Positions 18,638 through 28,076 of a stretch of DNA of 64,000 bases are shown piece after piece. This DNA is from Micromonospora deserti (GTDB lineage Bacteria > Actinomycetota > Actinomycetes > Mycobacteriales > Micromonosporaceae): assembly GCF_003236335.1 (NCBI RefSeq), contig NZ_POUB01000004.1, positions 20,381 to 84,380 of the forward strand. Reading direction: 5' to 3'. Position numbers and translations under genes: made by a program. The notes below the pieces were generated by a model that saw only the letters and a program-made list of their open reading frames with translations, had not been told where the DNA came from and did no database searches. The first letter of the stretch is position 1. Every line of letters starts with the position of its first letter.

Positions 18638-19351
18638 AGACCACGATGCCGGCGAACCCGTTGGCGCCGCGCGGCTCGCAGCGCCGGCATCCGAAGATGC
18701 TCCCGGAGGGCCCGCGAGAAACGGCTGCTGGCCGAGGTGGGCACGGCTCGGGATCGGCTGGTGGTGACCTGGCTGGCCGATGGCGGCTTCCGGATCGGGG
18801 AGCTGTGCGGGCTGCACCTGGTGGACCTGCATCTTCGCGAGAACGCAGCGTGCGGGCAGTGCCGCTCGCCGCACGTGCACGTATGTCATCGGCCGGGCAA
18901 TCCGAACCGGGCGGACGCGAAGACGAAGCATCCGTGGCGGGTGGAGGCCGGCACGGTGACGGGTGGGTTGATCAAGCGGGTCAGCCCGGCCATGGTGCAC
19001 AGCTATTTCGACTACATCACCGGCGAGTACCCACGCGGCGGCGCGGGGCACGGGATGTTGCTGGTCCAGCTTTACGGCTCGGGACGGGGACGGCCGTGGG
19101 CGCCGGTCGCGGCCCGGCGGATGCTGGCGCGGGCCGGGCGGCGAACCGGTCTGGGGCTGGTCAAGCCGCACTGCTTTCGCCATTCCTTCGCCAGCGCCGT
19201 CCTCGACGCGGCCGATGGGAACCTAGTCATTGCCCGCGACGCCGGAGGCTGGGCATCCACGTCGGTGGTGGACGAGATCTACGCGCACGTGGATGTGCAC
19301 GATCCGGCGTTCGACGCCGCGCTGCGCACCGTGTGGGGTGAGAACCGGTGA
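18638..19351 (+). pseudogene. Tyrosine recombinase, N-terminally truncated
   Basis: The frame encodes the catalytic half of a transposon-type tyrosine recombinase: FRIGELCGLHLVDLHL with the first Arg, a Cys/His cluster (CGQCRSPHVHVCH) that may bind zinc, HCFRHSFASAVLDA with the His and second Arg, and IYAHVD with the Tyr nucleophile. The N-terminal DNA-binding domain is absent because the sequence begins at the junction with the aminotransferase. A GTG at 18737 could start translation, but the product would lack the core-binding domain. It is probably the element that truncated the aminotransferase. Confidence 0.75.
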
Positions 19352-19548
19352 ACGCCACCCTCACGCTGCTGCCGCAGCCGTCGAGGCCCGGCCGCAGGTG
19401 GTGCGTGGAGCGTACGTTCTCCTGGATCAACCGCTGCCGCCGCACTGTCCGCGACTACGAACGGCGACCCGAACACCACGCCGCGATGGTCCAATGGGCC
19501 ATGATCATCGTCATGACCCGCCGCCTCGCCCGCCACCAACACACCTGA
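19348..19548 (+). pseudogene. IS5-family transposase, C-terminal fragment
   Basis: About 55 residues match the end of IS5-type transposases, including ERTFSWINRCRRTVRDYER and MVQWAMIIVMTRRLAR, which contain the catalytic Glu region. The upstream DDE part is absent. The fragment overlaps the end of the recombinase remnant by four bases, showing that two elements met here. Confidence 0.75.
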
Positions 19549-19611
19549 AACCCTTATTTACCAGGCTCTTAAGTCCGACCGGCCCGCGCTCAGCCCACCT
19601 CTGAAGCCGGT

Positions 19612-19672
19612 GGTGATCTGGGCGTCAGCGTGGTTAAACCTCGTCCATAACCACTCTGGTGCCCAGATCACC
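19612..19672. repeat. 61-bp imperfect inverted repeat (24-nt arms)
   Basis: Arms 19612-19635 and 19649-19672 pair over 24 nt with a few mismatches around a 13-nt loop. The outer 12 bp (GGTGATCTGGGC) are perfect. No T-tract follows, so it is not a standard terminator. It could be a recombination site or the end of a mobile element. Confidence 0.7.
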
Positions 19673-19895
19673 AGCGCTATCCAGGTATGGGCGCACAAAC
19701 GAGGCAGCTCGACAGGAGGACGGGAGAGTTGCCGGCACTTCCCGGGCCTGCTCACCGAGCCGCGACGGGCTTCCATCCTGGACGCGCACGCCTACACGAT
19801 CGGTGGTCACCTCCGCACGGGCGGTAAGTCTGAGCCTCACCACCCCGCCCCCACGTAGGGAGCCCCTGAAGCTCCCGCTTCGCGCACCTGACTTT

Positions 19896-19943
19896 GACTT
19901 GCCTAATGGGAAAGTGAACTGTTACTTTCCTGCCAGGCAAGTC
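19896..19943. promoter_or_regulatory. 48-bp nested dyad operator/promoter
   Basis: GACTTGCC and GGCAAGTC form the outer arms and GAAAGT and ACTTTC the inner arms, all perfectly centred on 19919.5. The site ends 19 bp before the ATG of the membrane protein gene. TTGACT at its left edge could be a -35 element. It is the likely binding site for the winged-helix regulator encoded by the second gene of this operon. Confidence 0.65.
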
Positions 19944-19962
19944 AAACTACGGGGGTATCAGA

Positions 19963-20409
19963 ATGAGCCACATCGACGACGCCCAGGCCCGCCTCGCGGA
20001 GGTCACCAAGCGCCGCAACCAGGCCATCGACGGCGCGTCCCGCGGCCGGCACCGCGGCTGGGGGACGCAACTCGCGATGATCGCTGGCTTCGCGGCGCTG
20101 GATCTTCCCGTGCCACCAGCCCTGCAGTTGTCCCTCTTCGGCGCCGCCGCGGTCGCCGCCCTGATCTGCTTCACCCGCGCCGGTCAGCGGAGCAAGGCGG
20201 CCCTACACCGATCCCAGCTGACCGGCCGGTTCTGGGCCGTTCTCGGCGGCTTCGCCCTCGCCGCCGGCGTTCTCGCCTTCGTCGGGATGTGGCTGGTCAA
20301 CCGGATCGACAGCCCACTACACAACACTGTGCTCGGCATGCTGCTCGCCGCCCTCGTCGCAGCCGGCGAACCGCTGTACCGGATGATCCTGCGCCGGGCG
20401 ACCTCATGA
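19963..20409 (+). CDS. Hypothetical three- to four-helix membrane protein
   Basis: This 148-residue protein has a charged, possibly coiled N-terminus (about 1-35), then four hydrophobic segments near 36-50, 55-70, 88-110 and 120-137. No family is recognised. The gene stands behind the 48-bp dyad and overlaps the regulator gene by four bases (ATGA). Pairs of a small membrane protein and a winged-helix regulator are common in actinomycetes and often concern envelope stress or export, but the role is unknown here. Confidence 0.7.
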   Translation: MSHIDDAQARLAEVTKRRNQAIDGASRGRHRGWGTQLAMIAGFAALDLPVPPALQLSLFGAAAVAALICFTRAGQRSKAALHRSQLTGRFWAVLGGFALAAGVLAFVGMWLVNRIDSPLHNTVLGMLLAALVAAGEPLYRMILRRATS

Positions 20410-20720
20410 CCACTCCGGCCGGCTTCGACGAGCTGATCCATCCGCCGACCCGGCTGAGCCTGATGGCGCTGCTCGCGGCAACCGAATGGGCCGAGTTCAG
20501 CTTCCTCAGGGAAAGTATCGAACTCACCGACTCCGCACTCTCCAAACAGGTCTCGACGCTCGTCGAGGCCGGCTACGCCGAGGTACGCAAGGAAGGCGCC
20601 GGCCGCCGGCGCCGTACCCTCGTCACCCTGACCCCGCGCGGCCGGACGGCCTTCGACGGCCACGTCGAGGCGCTGCGGCAACTGGTCGACCGCGCACTGT
20701 CGAGGTCCACAGCTACGTAG
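20406..20720 (+). CDS. Winged-helix transcriptional regulator
   Basis: The 104-residue protein is a single winged helix-turn-helix domain of the MarR-like/HTH_34 type. FDELIHPPTRLSLMALL begins the fold, TDSALSKQVSTLVEAGYAEV is the recognition region, and RRRRTLVTLTPRGRTAF is the wing. It overlaps the upstream membrane-protein gene by four bases, so both are translated together. Autoregulation through the dyad at 19896-19943 is likely. No ligand-binding domain is present. Confidence 0.85.
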   Translation: MTTPAGFDELIHPPTRLSLMALLAATEWAEFSFLRESIELTDSALSKQVSTLVEAGYAEVRKEGAGRRRRTLVTLTPRGRTAFDGHVEALRQLVDRALSRSTAT

Positions 20721-20812
20721 CCGCCCACGCCCCGATGGTGGCGATCCGACTGCCCCGGGCGGGTTATGCGGCGATCGGTGGAGCCGCACTGGCGGCCTGC
20801 CTGCTGGCCACC

Positions 20813-22247
20813 GATCCAGCGGGATATGGCCAGGGCGGCGAACACGATAGTCAGGTGTGCCTCGATCGACTCGCGGGTGTGGTGGAACACGGGCCGGGCG
20901 GCAAGGTCGCTTTTGGACATTCGAAAGGACTTTTCGACCTGCAGCAGCCGACTGTAGGCGCCGATCACCTGCTCGGGCTCGGGGTTGGGCAGGTTGGTGA
21001 CGTAGCCCTTGATCCCGGCCAGGGCACGGTTACGGGCTTCCAACGTCCGGTTCACGCTCTTGACCGCCCCGGTCAGCCGCACGTACCGGTTACGCTTGAC
21101 CGGCGTCTTGCCCGCGACAGCGTTCTCGGCCTTGGCGATCTGCTGGTCGATGCCGCGCAGCGTGCGCCGGGCACGGTCAGCCCGATACTGGTAGAAGATC
21201 GTGTGGTCACGGCGCTTGTCGCCGGGTTCGGCCGGCCATGGCTGGACGAACACGTGCCCGTCCGGGATCTCGGCGTCGGGGTGGGTGTCCCGCCACACCT
21301 TGACGACGTAGGGCACGTCGGGGACGCGGGCACCGCGGATGAACGACAGCCCAGAGGCTTCGATCGCGCGTTTCTTCGCCTCGGACACCATCCCGGCGTC
21401 GGCCACCACCGTGATGTCGGACAGGTGGTGTGCGTCCAGGAAGGCCCGCAGGACCGGCACCATCGTGGTGGTCTGAGCACGGTTGCCCTCGAACGCGTGC
21501 ACCATCAGCGGGAACCCCGCCCTATCGGTGAGCAGCCCGACGACGATCTGCGGTTCCAGCCGCCTCTCTTTACTGAAGCCGGGCTCGCGGAACCCGTCAC
21601 CTTCGTCGGTCTCGAAGTACAGCGTCGTCGTAGAGCAACAACGTCGCCGGCCCGAGGCGCACATGCGCGGCGCAGGCACGTGCCAGCCGCGCCCGCCACG
21701 GACCGCCGTCCGGATCAAACGTCGGCTCAGCGTCGTCCTCGACCGGCACGTCCTCGGTCTTCCCGCCGACGTCGGACGCCTTACCTCCCGTGGCATACAC
21801 CCGCAGCCGCCGCTTGATCGTCGTGTACGACGGCGCCCGCGCGCCGGCCTCGTCCAGCACCCGCACCGAGTCGAGCTTGCTGGTCGGTTCGATGATCCTG
21901 GCCAACACCAGCGCCTTGAACACCTCGTCCCGCTCGGCAGCGGCAGCGAACCCCAGGGCGTCGTACCCGCGCCCCAACGCGTCCAGCAGATGCCCGGCAC
22001 GTGTAGACGTGATCGGCAACGGGTCGCCCCCGTTGGCCGAACTGTCCGGCAGACGCAGATCCAACTCCTGCTGCCCCGCGGCCAGCCGCTGCCGCGCCAC
22101 CGCCTTGAGCAGCTCCACGTCCGCGTCAGTATGCGCAGACCCGATGTGCTCGATATCCCGCGAACCCCGCCGCTGGGAATGCACGATCTGCACTGCCCGC
22201 GCCCCAGACGCCGTCCTCACCGTCCGCACGTACGCCACGACCGACAC
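20813..22247 (-). pseudogene. IS1634-family transposase, frameshifted and truncated
   Basis: The N-terminal part runs from 22247 in one frame (MSVVAYVRTVRTASGARAV onward, to LLLYDDAVL). The rest, from YFETDEGDGFREPGFSKE to AALAISRWI, is in another frame, so one shift lies near 21615. The second frame holds the DDE domain, including VVADAGM with a catalytic Asp. The product then departs from the family near 20813, so the C-terminal tail is lost. Terminal inverted repeats were not identified. Confidence 0.8.
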
Positions 22248-22276
22248 GATAGAACCCGCTGAATTTGGTGCTGATG

Positions 22277-23197
22277 TTACGCATTAGCCCGGCGGAGGCG
22301 TTCGGCTGCCTGCGCCCGCAGCGCATCGCCGCCCGCCAGCGTGCCACCGCGCAGTGCCATCTCCCGGGCGTTGTACGCAGCCATCCACAAGCTGGCCGCC
22401 CATGCGATCTCCAGCTCCACGGCCGTGAACAAGCGCCCTCGAATGTCTTGATATGCCACCAGGAACGCCTCGGAGCTTTCGATCGGCGCCAGCGTGGGCG
22501 GCCCGGCACTGGCGAACGACCCGCTCGCCGCTCCCACCAGCGCTGACTCCGGCTGCCACGCCAGGCTGTCCCAGTCGTGCACCGCCCACACCTGCCAACC
22601 CTGCCACCGCAGGTTCTGCGCCTCGAAGTCGGCGTGCCCGAGCACGCACGGCAAGCCGGCGGCCAGCAGCCGTCCCCGGGCCCGCTCAGCCGTCTCGACA
22701 ATCTGCTCGGACACGACACTCTGGTCCCGGCTGCCGAGAAAGTCGATCGCCGGCCACACCCCAGAATCGGTGTGGTCCCAACGCACCCAGGGCGGATTCG
22801 GCAGCGGCGGCGCGACAGCCACGCCGGCAAGTTCGGCCATCAGCCGGGCGAACACCTCCGCGCAGCGCAAGGCTATGTCCGGCGAGTCCCCCCGCAACAC
22901 CTCACCGCCGGGCCGGTACTCCTCGGCATGCACGGCCAGCGCACCGACACCGACCACCGGCGTGAGCGGCCGGGCACACGGAAACCCGCGCTCGGCCAGC
23001 CGGGCCTGCGCCGCGACACACGACGCGGCCCGGCCGTCGTCGGCGCGCGCCTTGACCACGACGTCCCTGCCACCGGCCAACCGCAGACCGAACACCATCG
23101 AGACCTGTTGCGACTGGAACAGCACGCCGGCGGGTTCGCCGCCCAGATGGTCAAGACACCAAGCCGGCAACCAGTCCGGCAGCTCGTCCAACGGCAC
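22277..23197 (-). CDS. Aminoglycoside phosphotransferase-like kinase
   Basis: The 306-residue protein belongs to the APH/choline-kinase fold. LGHADFEAQNL supplies the catalytic His-x-Asp and the metal-binding Asn, and VHDWDS supplies the metal-binding Asp. The N-terminal lobe contains VVVKARAD with a probable ATP-contacting Lys. Members phosphorylate aminoglycosides, macrolides or metabolites; the substrate is not indicated. It stands alone between two mobile-element remnants, which may mean it was carried in by transfer. Confidence 0.8.
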   Translation of the reverse strand: MPLDELPDWLPAWCLDHLGGEPAGVLFQSQQVSMVFGLRLAGGRDVVVKARADDGRAASCVAAQARLAERGFPCARPLTPVVGVGALAVHAEEYRPGGEVLRGDSPDIALRCAEVFARLMAELAGVAVAPPLPNPPWVRWDHTDSGVWPAIDFLGSRDQSVVSEQIVETAERARGRLLAAGLPCVLGHADFEAQNLRWQGWQVWAVHDWDSLAWQPESALVGAASGSFASAGPPTLAPIESSEAFLVAYQDIRGRLFTAVELEIAWAASLWMAAYNAREMALRGGTLAGGDALRAQAAERLRRANA

Positions 23198-23495
23198 ACT
23201 CAGGACTGTGCCATAGGCACCGAACGACCTGGATTAGTGCGCAGTTCCTGCTTTCGCGAACCGGAAACATGCAGGTCACAACCCCAAGCCGGCCCAGAAC
23301 CCAGAATGGTGAGCCAAGTCGGGTTCCACATGATCTCGTGCTAGGCCCTCGCCAGCGATGAGTTTCAGTAAACCCGAAGTTCTGTCGACTCCGCCTGAAG
23401 AGGTTGAGCCGGTGCCGACAAATTCGTTGAGGTATGAGGCGGTGACCTTGGCCGTGGTGGGACCCAGCACCGCAAGGCCACGCCCTACCACACAA

Positions 23496-24512
23496 CTAGC
23501 TCAGAGGGTGCGGCTCATTGGTAAGCGCCGACAGAGCGGCGGCAATCTCCTGCAACGTCGCTCGCACGTAGGTAGCCGTAGTGCCAGCATCACCGCCACC
23601 TTCCGAATGACCGGCGTAGGCCCGTGCGATGGCATAACCAAAGTTCCGTTCCACCCATGTCAACGTTGTGTGACGCAACCAGTGTGCTGATCTGTTGCAC
23701 GTAAGCCCAGGGTAAGTGCTCGCCGATCCGCACCCACAGATAGTCGTAACGCCGGTACGTAATGGGCTGCCCACTCCGGTAGCGCAGCAGCTGGCCCGTC
23801 TCCGTCGCACCCCGCTCCTCAGCATGCCGCTGCAGATAGCGCATCAGCGTCGGGGAAGCTGGTTGCCACCGCATCGTGTCCCCCTTCTCCCTAAGCAAGA
23901 TCAGACATTGGTCCGGGTCCAGATCGACCGGACGAAGCGCCAGCGCCCCACCGCGCCGACACGCCGTTTCGGTGTGCAGCCGCAACAGCAAGGTGTCGAG
24001 CGCTGGATCGTCGCCTGTGCTGGCTGCGGCCTCGTTGATCTCGGCCAGCCGCGTGTCCGCCACCGCTCGGCGCGTGCTTGGCAAACGTCGCGGCTTCGCC
24101 ACCTTCAATGCGGGGTTGTCCGAAGCGGCGATGAACCCATCAGCGACTGCTCTCTTGTAGAGACAACGCAAGGCGGCAATAAGGTGCTCCGCCGCGCTTC
24201 GGCCTCCACGGGCATTCGCCGAGCCACAACGTGCGTCTTGACGAACTCCGCCAGCTGCTCGATCTCCGATGGTGTGGGCTCGTCGAGCCTTCGCTGCCCC
24301 CAATGCTCCACCACACGCTTCCAGTAGGAGCCGTAGGCACGCCGCGTACCTGCCGTGACCGCAGCCGCCACCACAGGGACGTACTCTGCGAAAGTCGGCG
24401 ACGGAGGCCGAGCCACGGCAGCCTCCAAGAGATCAGCAGGCGAGATTCCCATTCGAGCAAGAAGCAGCCGCGCCGCGTCCAGCTCAGCACTATTCGCTGC
24501 GGCATCACTCAT
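23496..24512 (-). pseudogene. Tyrosine integrase with two frameshifts
   Basis: Three frames make up one integrase of about 335 residues. The first (from ATG 24512) holds the SAM-like core-binding domain (RRAYGSYWKRVVEHWGQRR). A shift near 24205 leads to the central part with ETACRRGGALALRPVDL, which carries the first catalytic Arg. A second shift near 23690 leads to HWLRHTTLTWVERNFGYA, then AGHSEG and TATYVRA, which carry the His, second Arg, His and Tyr. All catalytic residues are intact, so decay is recent or the shifts are artefacts. The start overlaps the AbrB-like gene by eight bases. Confidence 0.8.
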
Positions 24513-24786
24513 GCTCGCCCCCGAATACAGCTTCGTGGGCCTGCGCAATCATCTCGTCGAGCTTTGCCGGCGGGTAAACCACCAGACGCCCGCTGGCTGG
24601 TTCGGCCACGATGAACACGCGATCGCCGGCGGCGAGGCCGCACCAGTGACGAACCACCGCCGGCAGCCGGACGTGACCTTCCTTTGCCACCTTGAAGACG
24701 CCCTGTTGATCGGCCGACACCACGATCAACCCGCGGCGCTCCCGGATGCTCAAACGCAGCCCGGGAACCCACTGAAGCACCTTCAT
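24505..24786 (-). CDS. AbrB/MazE-like DNA-binding protein
   Basis: About 93 residues are encoded from ATG 24786, with a SpoVT/AbrB-type swapped-hairpin segment (VFKVAKEGHVRLPAVVRHWC, then GDRVFIVAEPASGRLVVYPP). The frame remains protein-like upstream (LAVYGLVTLNAHGQIADRA), so the true start may be further back and the gene may be 5'-truncated. The end overlaps the integrase start by eight bases, so the pair is a coupled AbrB-integrase module. It probably regulates the integrase. Confidence 0.65.
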   Translation of the reverse strand: MKVLQWVPGLRLSIRERRGLIVVSADQQGVFKVAKEGHVRLPAVVRHWCGLAAGDRVFIVAEPASGRLVVYPPAKLDEMIAQAHEAVFGGEHE

Positions 24787-24892
24787 GGCCGCCCGATCAG
24801 CGATTTGACCATGCGCGTTCAGCGTGACCAGGCCGTAGACAGCTAGGCGGCTGGGGGGACGGCAAGACTCGGGAGCGGTAGCGGAGGCCGCC

Positions 24893-25074
24893 TCATCGCC
24901 GCCCCGGAGGAGCGAGCAGCAGCACCGGCGCGATCTCGGCGGCGACCATGCCGGCGACGCCGAGTCCGGAGCCGGTGAGGTCGAGGATGAGCAGACTCGA
25001 CGCGTCGTGTTGAACGCATCGCCCCACGCGGAGACGGTCCGGGCCGCATCACGGCGTCGACCATTACGGCCCAT
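24893..25074 (-). pseudogene. MFS transporter, N-terminal fragment
   Basis: From ATG 25074 the frame reads RTVSAWGDAFNTT, a typical start of the first helix of a major-facilitator protein. One base later the sense continues in another frame as LLILDLTGSGLGVAGMVAAE and IAPVLLL before a TGA at 24893. The remaining helices are absent. One frameshift and a 3' truncation make this a fragment. Confidence 0.6.
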
Positions 25075-25138
25075 GCTCCGCTTACCGACGCTGACTTCAG
25101 CATGGGCCGGCAAGGTCGACGTTGGGGCGGGTGGTGGG

Positions 25139-25477
25139 TCAGGCGGCAGCCATCTGCCGGCAGGCCTGCGCAGCGCGGCGGCACGCCTGGGCGCACTGGC
25201 GCATGATCTCGTCGTCGTAGCGTTCGCATTCTGTCGCGCACGCGTCACACAGATCCGCGCAGGCCTGGCAGAGTTGCTGGTAGTTCGCGGCGCGGGCCAG
25301 TGATGGCAGGCAGGCCATGCAGGCGTCCGCGCAGGACAGGCACAGTCGAATGCAGGCGAGCATCTGAGGGTCAGCCTGCTGGGTACAGTGGTCGGCGCAG
25401 GTGTGGCAAGCGATCGCGCATTCGGTGCAGGCGTCGATACACTCCCGGGTCTGTTCCGGAGCCAACGTGGAAGTCAT
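25139..25477 (-). CDS. Cys-rich four-helix-bundle copper-binding protein
   Basis: This 112-residue protein has 19 Cys, spaced mostly as CxxC and CxxxC across predicted helices (for example CIDACTECAIACHTC and CQACADLCDAC). This is the pattern of the DUF326/Csp family, whose four-helix bundles store many Cu(I) ions on thiols. ATG 25477 is preferred because GAGGGG lies at a good distance. No signal peptide is present, so it is the cytosolic form. It lies 131 nt downstream of the rhodanese-CBS gene and may share its transcript. A role in copper buffering is inferred from the family. Confidence 0.88.
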   Translation of the reverse strand: MTSTLAPEQTRECIDACTECAIACHTCADHCTQQADPQMLACIRLCLSCADACMACLPSLARAANYQQLCQACADLCDACATECERYDDEIMRQCAQACRRAAQACRQMAAA

Positions 25478-25608
25478 GAAGATCATCCCCTCTTCCCGGC
25501 GGTCGGCTCGATATACCCCTTTCGGGGCCCGGCATGCGGAGACGTGATCAACATCGTCGAGTCGAGCTGGCCCGTCTCGCAGCGGCGCCTGGCAGCAGTC
25601 GCACCGGT

Positions 25609-26313
25609 TTACGTCCTGACCGGTTCCGCCTTCGCCTGACGGTGCCTGGTCAGCGCGGTTTCGGCCTCGTCGCGTACCAGAACGCCGAGCAGTCGACCGT
25701 CCGAGCTGGTGACCGGGATCGTGTCGACGTGACGGTGCCGCATGCGTGCCGTCAGCGCTTCGACCTCCTCACTCGGGCGGACGGTCGTGGAGCCAAAGGT
25801 CATCGCCTCCTCTGCGGTGGCCTGGTCCGGGGCATGCCGCAGCGCCTGGTGGCGGAGCACGCCCTGCACGACGCCGTCCTCGAGGACGACGCACGAGTCC
25901 GGTTCGTCGAGCCTGCGGCGGATGTCGGCGAGTCGCTCGTCCAAGCGGCAGGTTGGCGCGTCACGCCACATCACCTCGCCGACCATCAGCGCTTCGCCTT
26001 CGTGCGGCAGCCCGTAGGACAGCCAGTCCATCTTCCCAGCGACGTAGTGGTACACCCGTGGGAAGCCGAGACGGCGTAGCCGCACCGCCGCGCGAGGGCT
26101 CATGTCGCACTCCGTGTCGTGGCAGTAGACGATGACCGGACGGCTCTGGTCGAGCACCGCCGCGCTCTCGGCGCTGAGCTGCTTCAACGGCAGGTTCACC
26201 GCGTCGGGCAGGTGAGCCCAGTCATACTCCGGGCGCGGCAGCACCTCCACCACCTGGGCATGTTCCTGCCGGACCAACCGCTGAACACCGTCCCGATCAA
26301 TCCTATCGGCCAT
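25609..26313 (-). CDS. Rhodanese-CBS domain protein
   Basis: The 234-residue protein fuses an N-terminal rhodanese domain (about 8-105; candidate active Cys64 in VIVYCHDTEC) to two CBS motifs (about 108-170 and 175-228). GGAG lies eight bases before the ATG. Rhodanese domains transfer sulfane sulfur or bind persulfide; CBS pairs sense adenine nucleotides or act as regulatory modules. Proximity to the Cys-rich copper protein suggests a thiol/metal stress role, which is inference. Confidence 0.85.
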   Translation of the reverse strand: MADRIDRDGVQRLVRQEHAQVVEVLPRPEYDWAHLPDAVNLPLKQLSAESAAVLDQSRPVIVYCHDTECDMSPRAAVRLRRLGFPRVYHYVAGKMDWLSYGLPHEGEALMVGEVMWRDAPTCRLDERLADIRRRLDEPDSCVVLEDGVVQGVLRHQALRHAPDQATAEEAMTFGSTTVRPSEEVEALTARMRHRHVDTIPVTSSDGRLLGVLVRDEAETALTRHRQAKAEPVRT

Positions 26314-27055
26314 GTTCTATCTCCGTCACGTCTACCCGATTTCCCCCCGTCCGATCACCGAAACCGCCGGCATGGGCCGAGACAGGCGCAGGTCGGGTAG
26401 CTGTGCAATGACGAGCCACGGCACGACAAGCTGCCTCGCCCGGAACCGCCGGCGTGGCGGCCGCAGCGGGTGATCACCCCCCGCCTCCGGATCGGGGCGG
26501 CGCGGCGTGCGTGACCGGCCTGGAGAGCTGGCCTTCGATCCACTAGCCTCAACGACCGCCCAACCGCCGGGTGACGCACGCGACCGGCCGGCTCCGCCCC
26601 CGCCCCTGAGCTGGGGTGGCGATGATCCACACGGCCTGCGCACCGGTGATCGTCGGGACCCGGGGTGGCGTGGACGGCCAGGGCGGCCGACATCGCGTTC
26701 CTGCCTGACCAGTTCTGCACAGAGAGCCCCACGGCATGACGACCGCCCAGTCCCACGGGCAGCACCACGCCGGCCCGACCTCGCCGGCGCAGCGGATTAG
26801 CACAGACCGACCTCGTCCAGTGCCGTGATCTTCTGCACTGACGCCCGCACGGGTCGGCTGCCCGCCGCTGCGGTTTCAAACCGGCTGCTGGGCCGCCGTC
26901 GCCGTGGTCGCCGCACCCGCTGACTGGGCCGCCTACTTCCTCAGTGGCAGGCCCAGACCCGCGTCTAGGGCCTGTGTCGAAGTCGACCACAGCCATTCGT
27001 TGATGGAGGCCCGGCGCACGGATCCCCTCAGACCATGACCGTTGTGCCGGCTGGC
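26314..27055. other. No supported gene, probably decayed DNA
   Basis: Several long frames exist here on the minus strand, but their residue content (Arg, Gly, Pro, Ser, Cys without hydrophobic periodicity) looks like non-coding high-GC sequence. No domain was recognised. The stretch separates the rhodanese-CBS promoter from a membrane-protein fragment and an IS701 remnant. Confidence 0.5.
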
Positions 27056-27200
27056 CTACCCTTTCGCCGTCACAGACCAGCGGCGGGCCAGCGCTGTTGC
27101 TGTAAGGAAGGCCGCGAGGACAATCGCCGCCTCGGTCACAATCACGAGCGGGGTGAGCGGGAAGTTGAGCGACCAGCCGAAACCGGTCGGGAGCTGCCTG
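27056..27200 (-). pseudogene. C-terminal fragment of a membrane protein
   Basis: A minus-strand frame that ends at TAG 27056 encodes FGWSLNFPLTPLVIVTEAA followed by a second hydrophobic run and a basic tail (ALARRWSVTAKG). This looks like the last transmembrane helix and cytosolic tail of a membrane protein. The upstream part is replaced by IS701-type transposase sequence. No family is recognised. Confidence 0.4.
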
Positions 27201-27905
27201 TCGCGGTCGGGATCCGCTGGTTGCGGGGTACGGCCAGGACGTAGCCCATCCTGCGCCGCTGGAGCCAGGCCCGGAACTTAGAATCCTACCCGTATGCCTC
27301 GTCCGCGGTGACCCACCGCGCCGGCAGGCCCGCCGTGATGGCGCGTTCGAGCATCCGCAGGCCAAGCGCGGGCTTCGTGGCGAACCCGACGCTCGCCGCG
27401 ATGCCGGCCTCCTCGCGGGGGCGGGGTCGTCGCACCACCTGCGGGGCAGATGCAACTCCCGGTCGATCAGGGGTGCGCCCTTGCGGGCTGGCATAGGCCA
27501 GGAACACCCCGAGCTGGCAATTCTCCGTCCGTCCGGCCGTTCCGCAGTACTGACGCTGCACTCCGGCAGACTTGATCCCCTTCTTCAGGAAGCCGGTCTC
27601 GTCGACGATCAGCACCCCGTCGTCGTAGCCGAGGTGCTCCCTCACGTAGGCGAACAGGTCGTCACGAACAGCGTCCGGCGCCCACGCCGACCGGTTGAGC
27701 AGCCGCTGCATCCGGTCCGGCGTCGCGTCACCGGCCGCCTCGGCCAGGGTCCAGCCGTTCTTGCTCGCCAACGGCGACAACAATCCGACGAGATAGCTCA
27801 GCGCCTGCCGGCGCGGTTCCGCACGCCCGAACCGGTGCGCGAACCGCGCCAGTAGATCATCCAGACCCGCCCGCCACCCGACAATCTCATCGACCAACAC
27901 AAGCG
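27190..27905 (-). pseudogene. IS701-family transposase remnant
   Basis: The N-terminal half is readable from a GTG near 27905 (VDEIVGWRAGLDDLLARF), with the catalytic VLIVDETGFLKKG. A segment near 27425-27475 (LIDRELHLPRRW) is in another frame, implying two compensating shifts. After TADEAYG, which carries the second Asp, an in-frame TAG occurs, and the sense continues (DSKFRAWLQRRRMGY) to about 27190 before being lost. The Glu-containing C-terminal third is missing. Confidence 0.75.
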
Positions 27906-28076
27906 CGACAGCTTGCCCGCCCCGGCGCTGGCCACAACAGACAGACAGTGCGACCACGCAACCCATCCGTCGAATAGCATCGACATCCGCAGCTGCGTGG
28001 CCGGTGCAACCCGGACGTCGATCACGCCGATGAGCTGCCGAAACTTCAGATCAGGCAAGTGCGGCTGGAGTACTAG

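Noticed and set aside
26355..27494. 379-codon minus-strand frame
   Set aside because: Only the segment near 27430-27475 is transposase-like; the rest lacks protein character, so it was not called as one gene.
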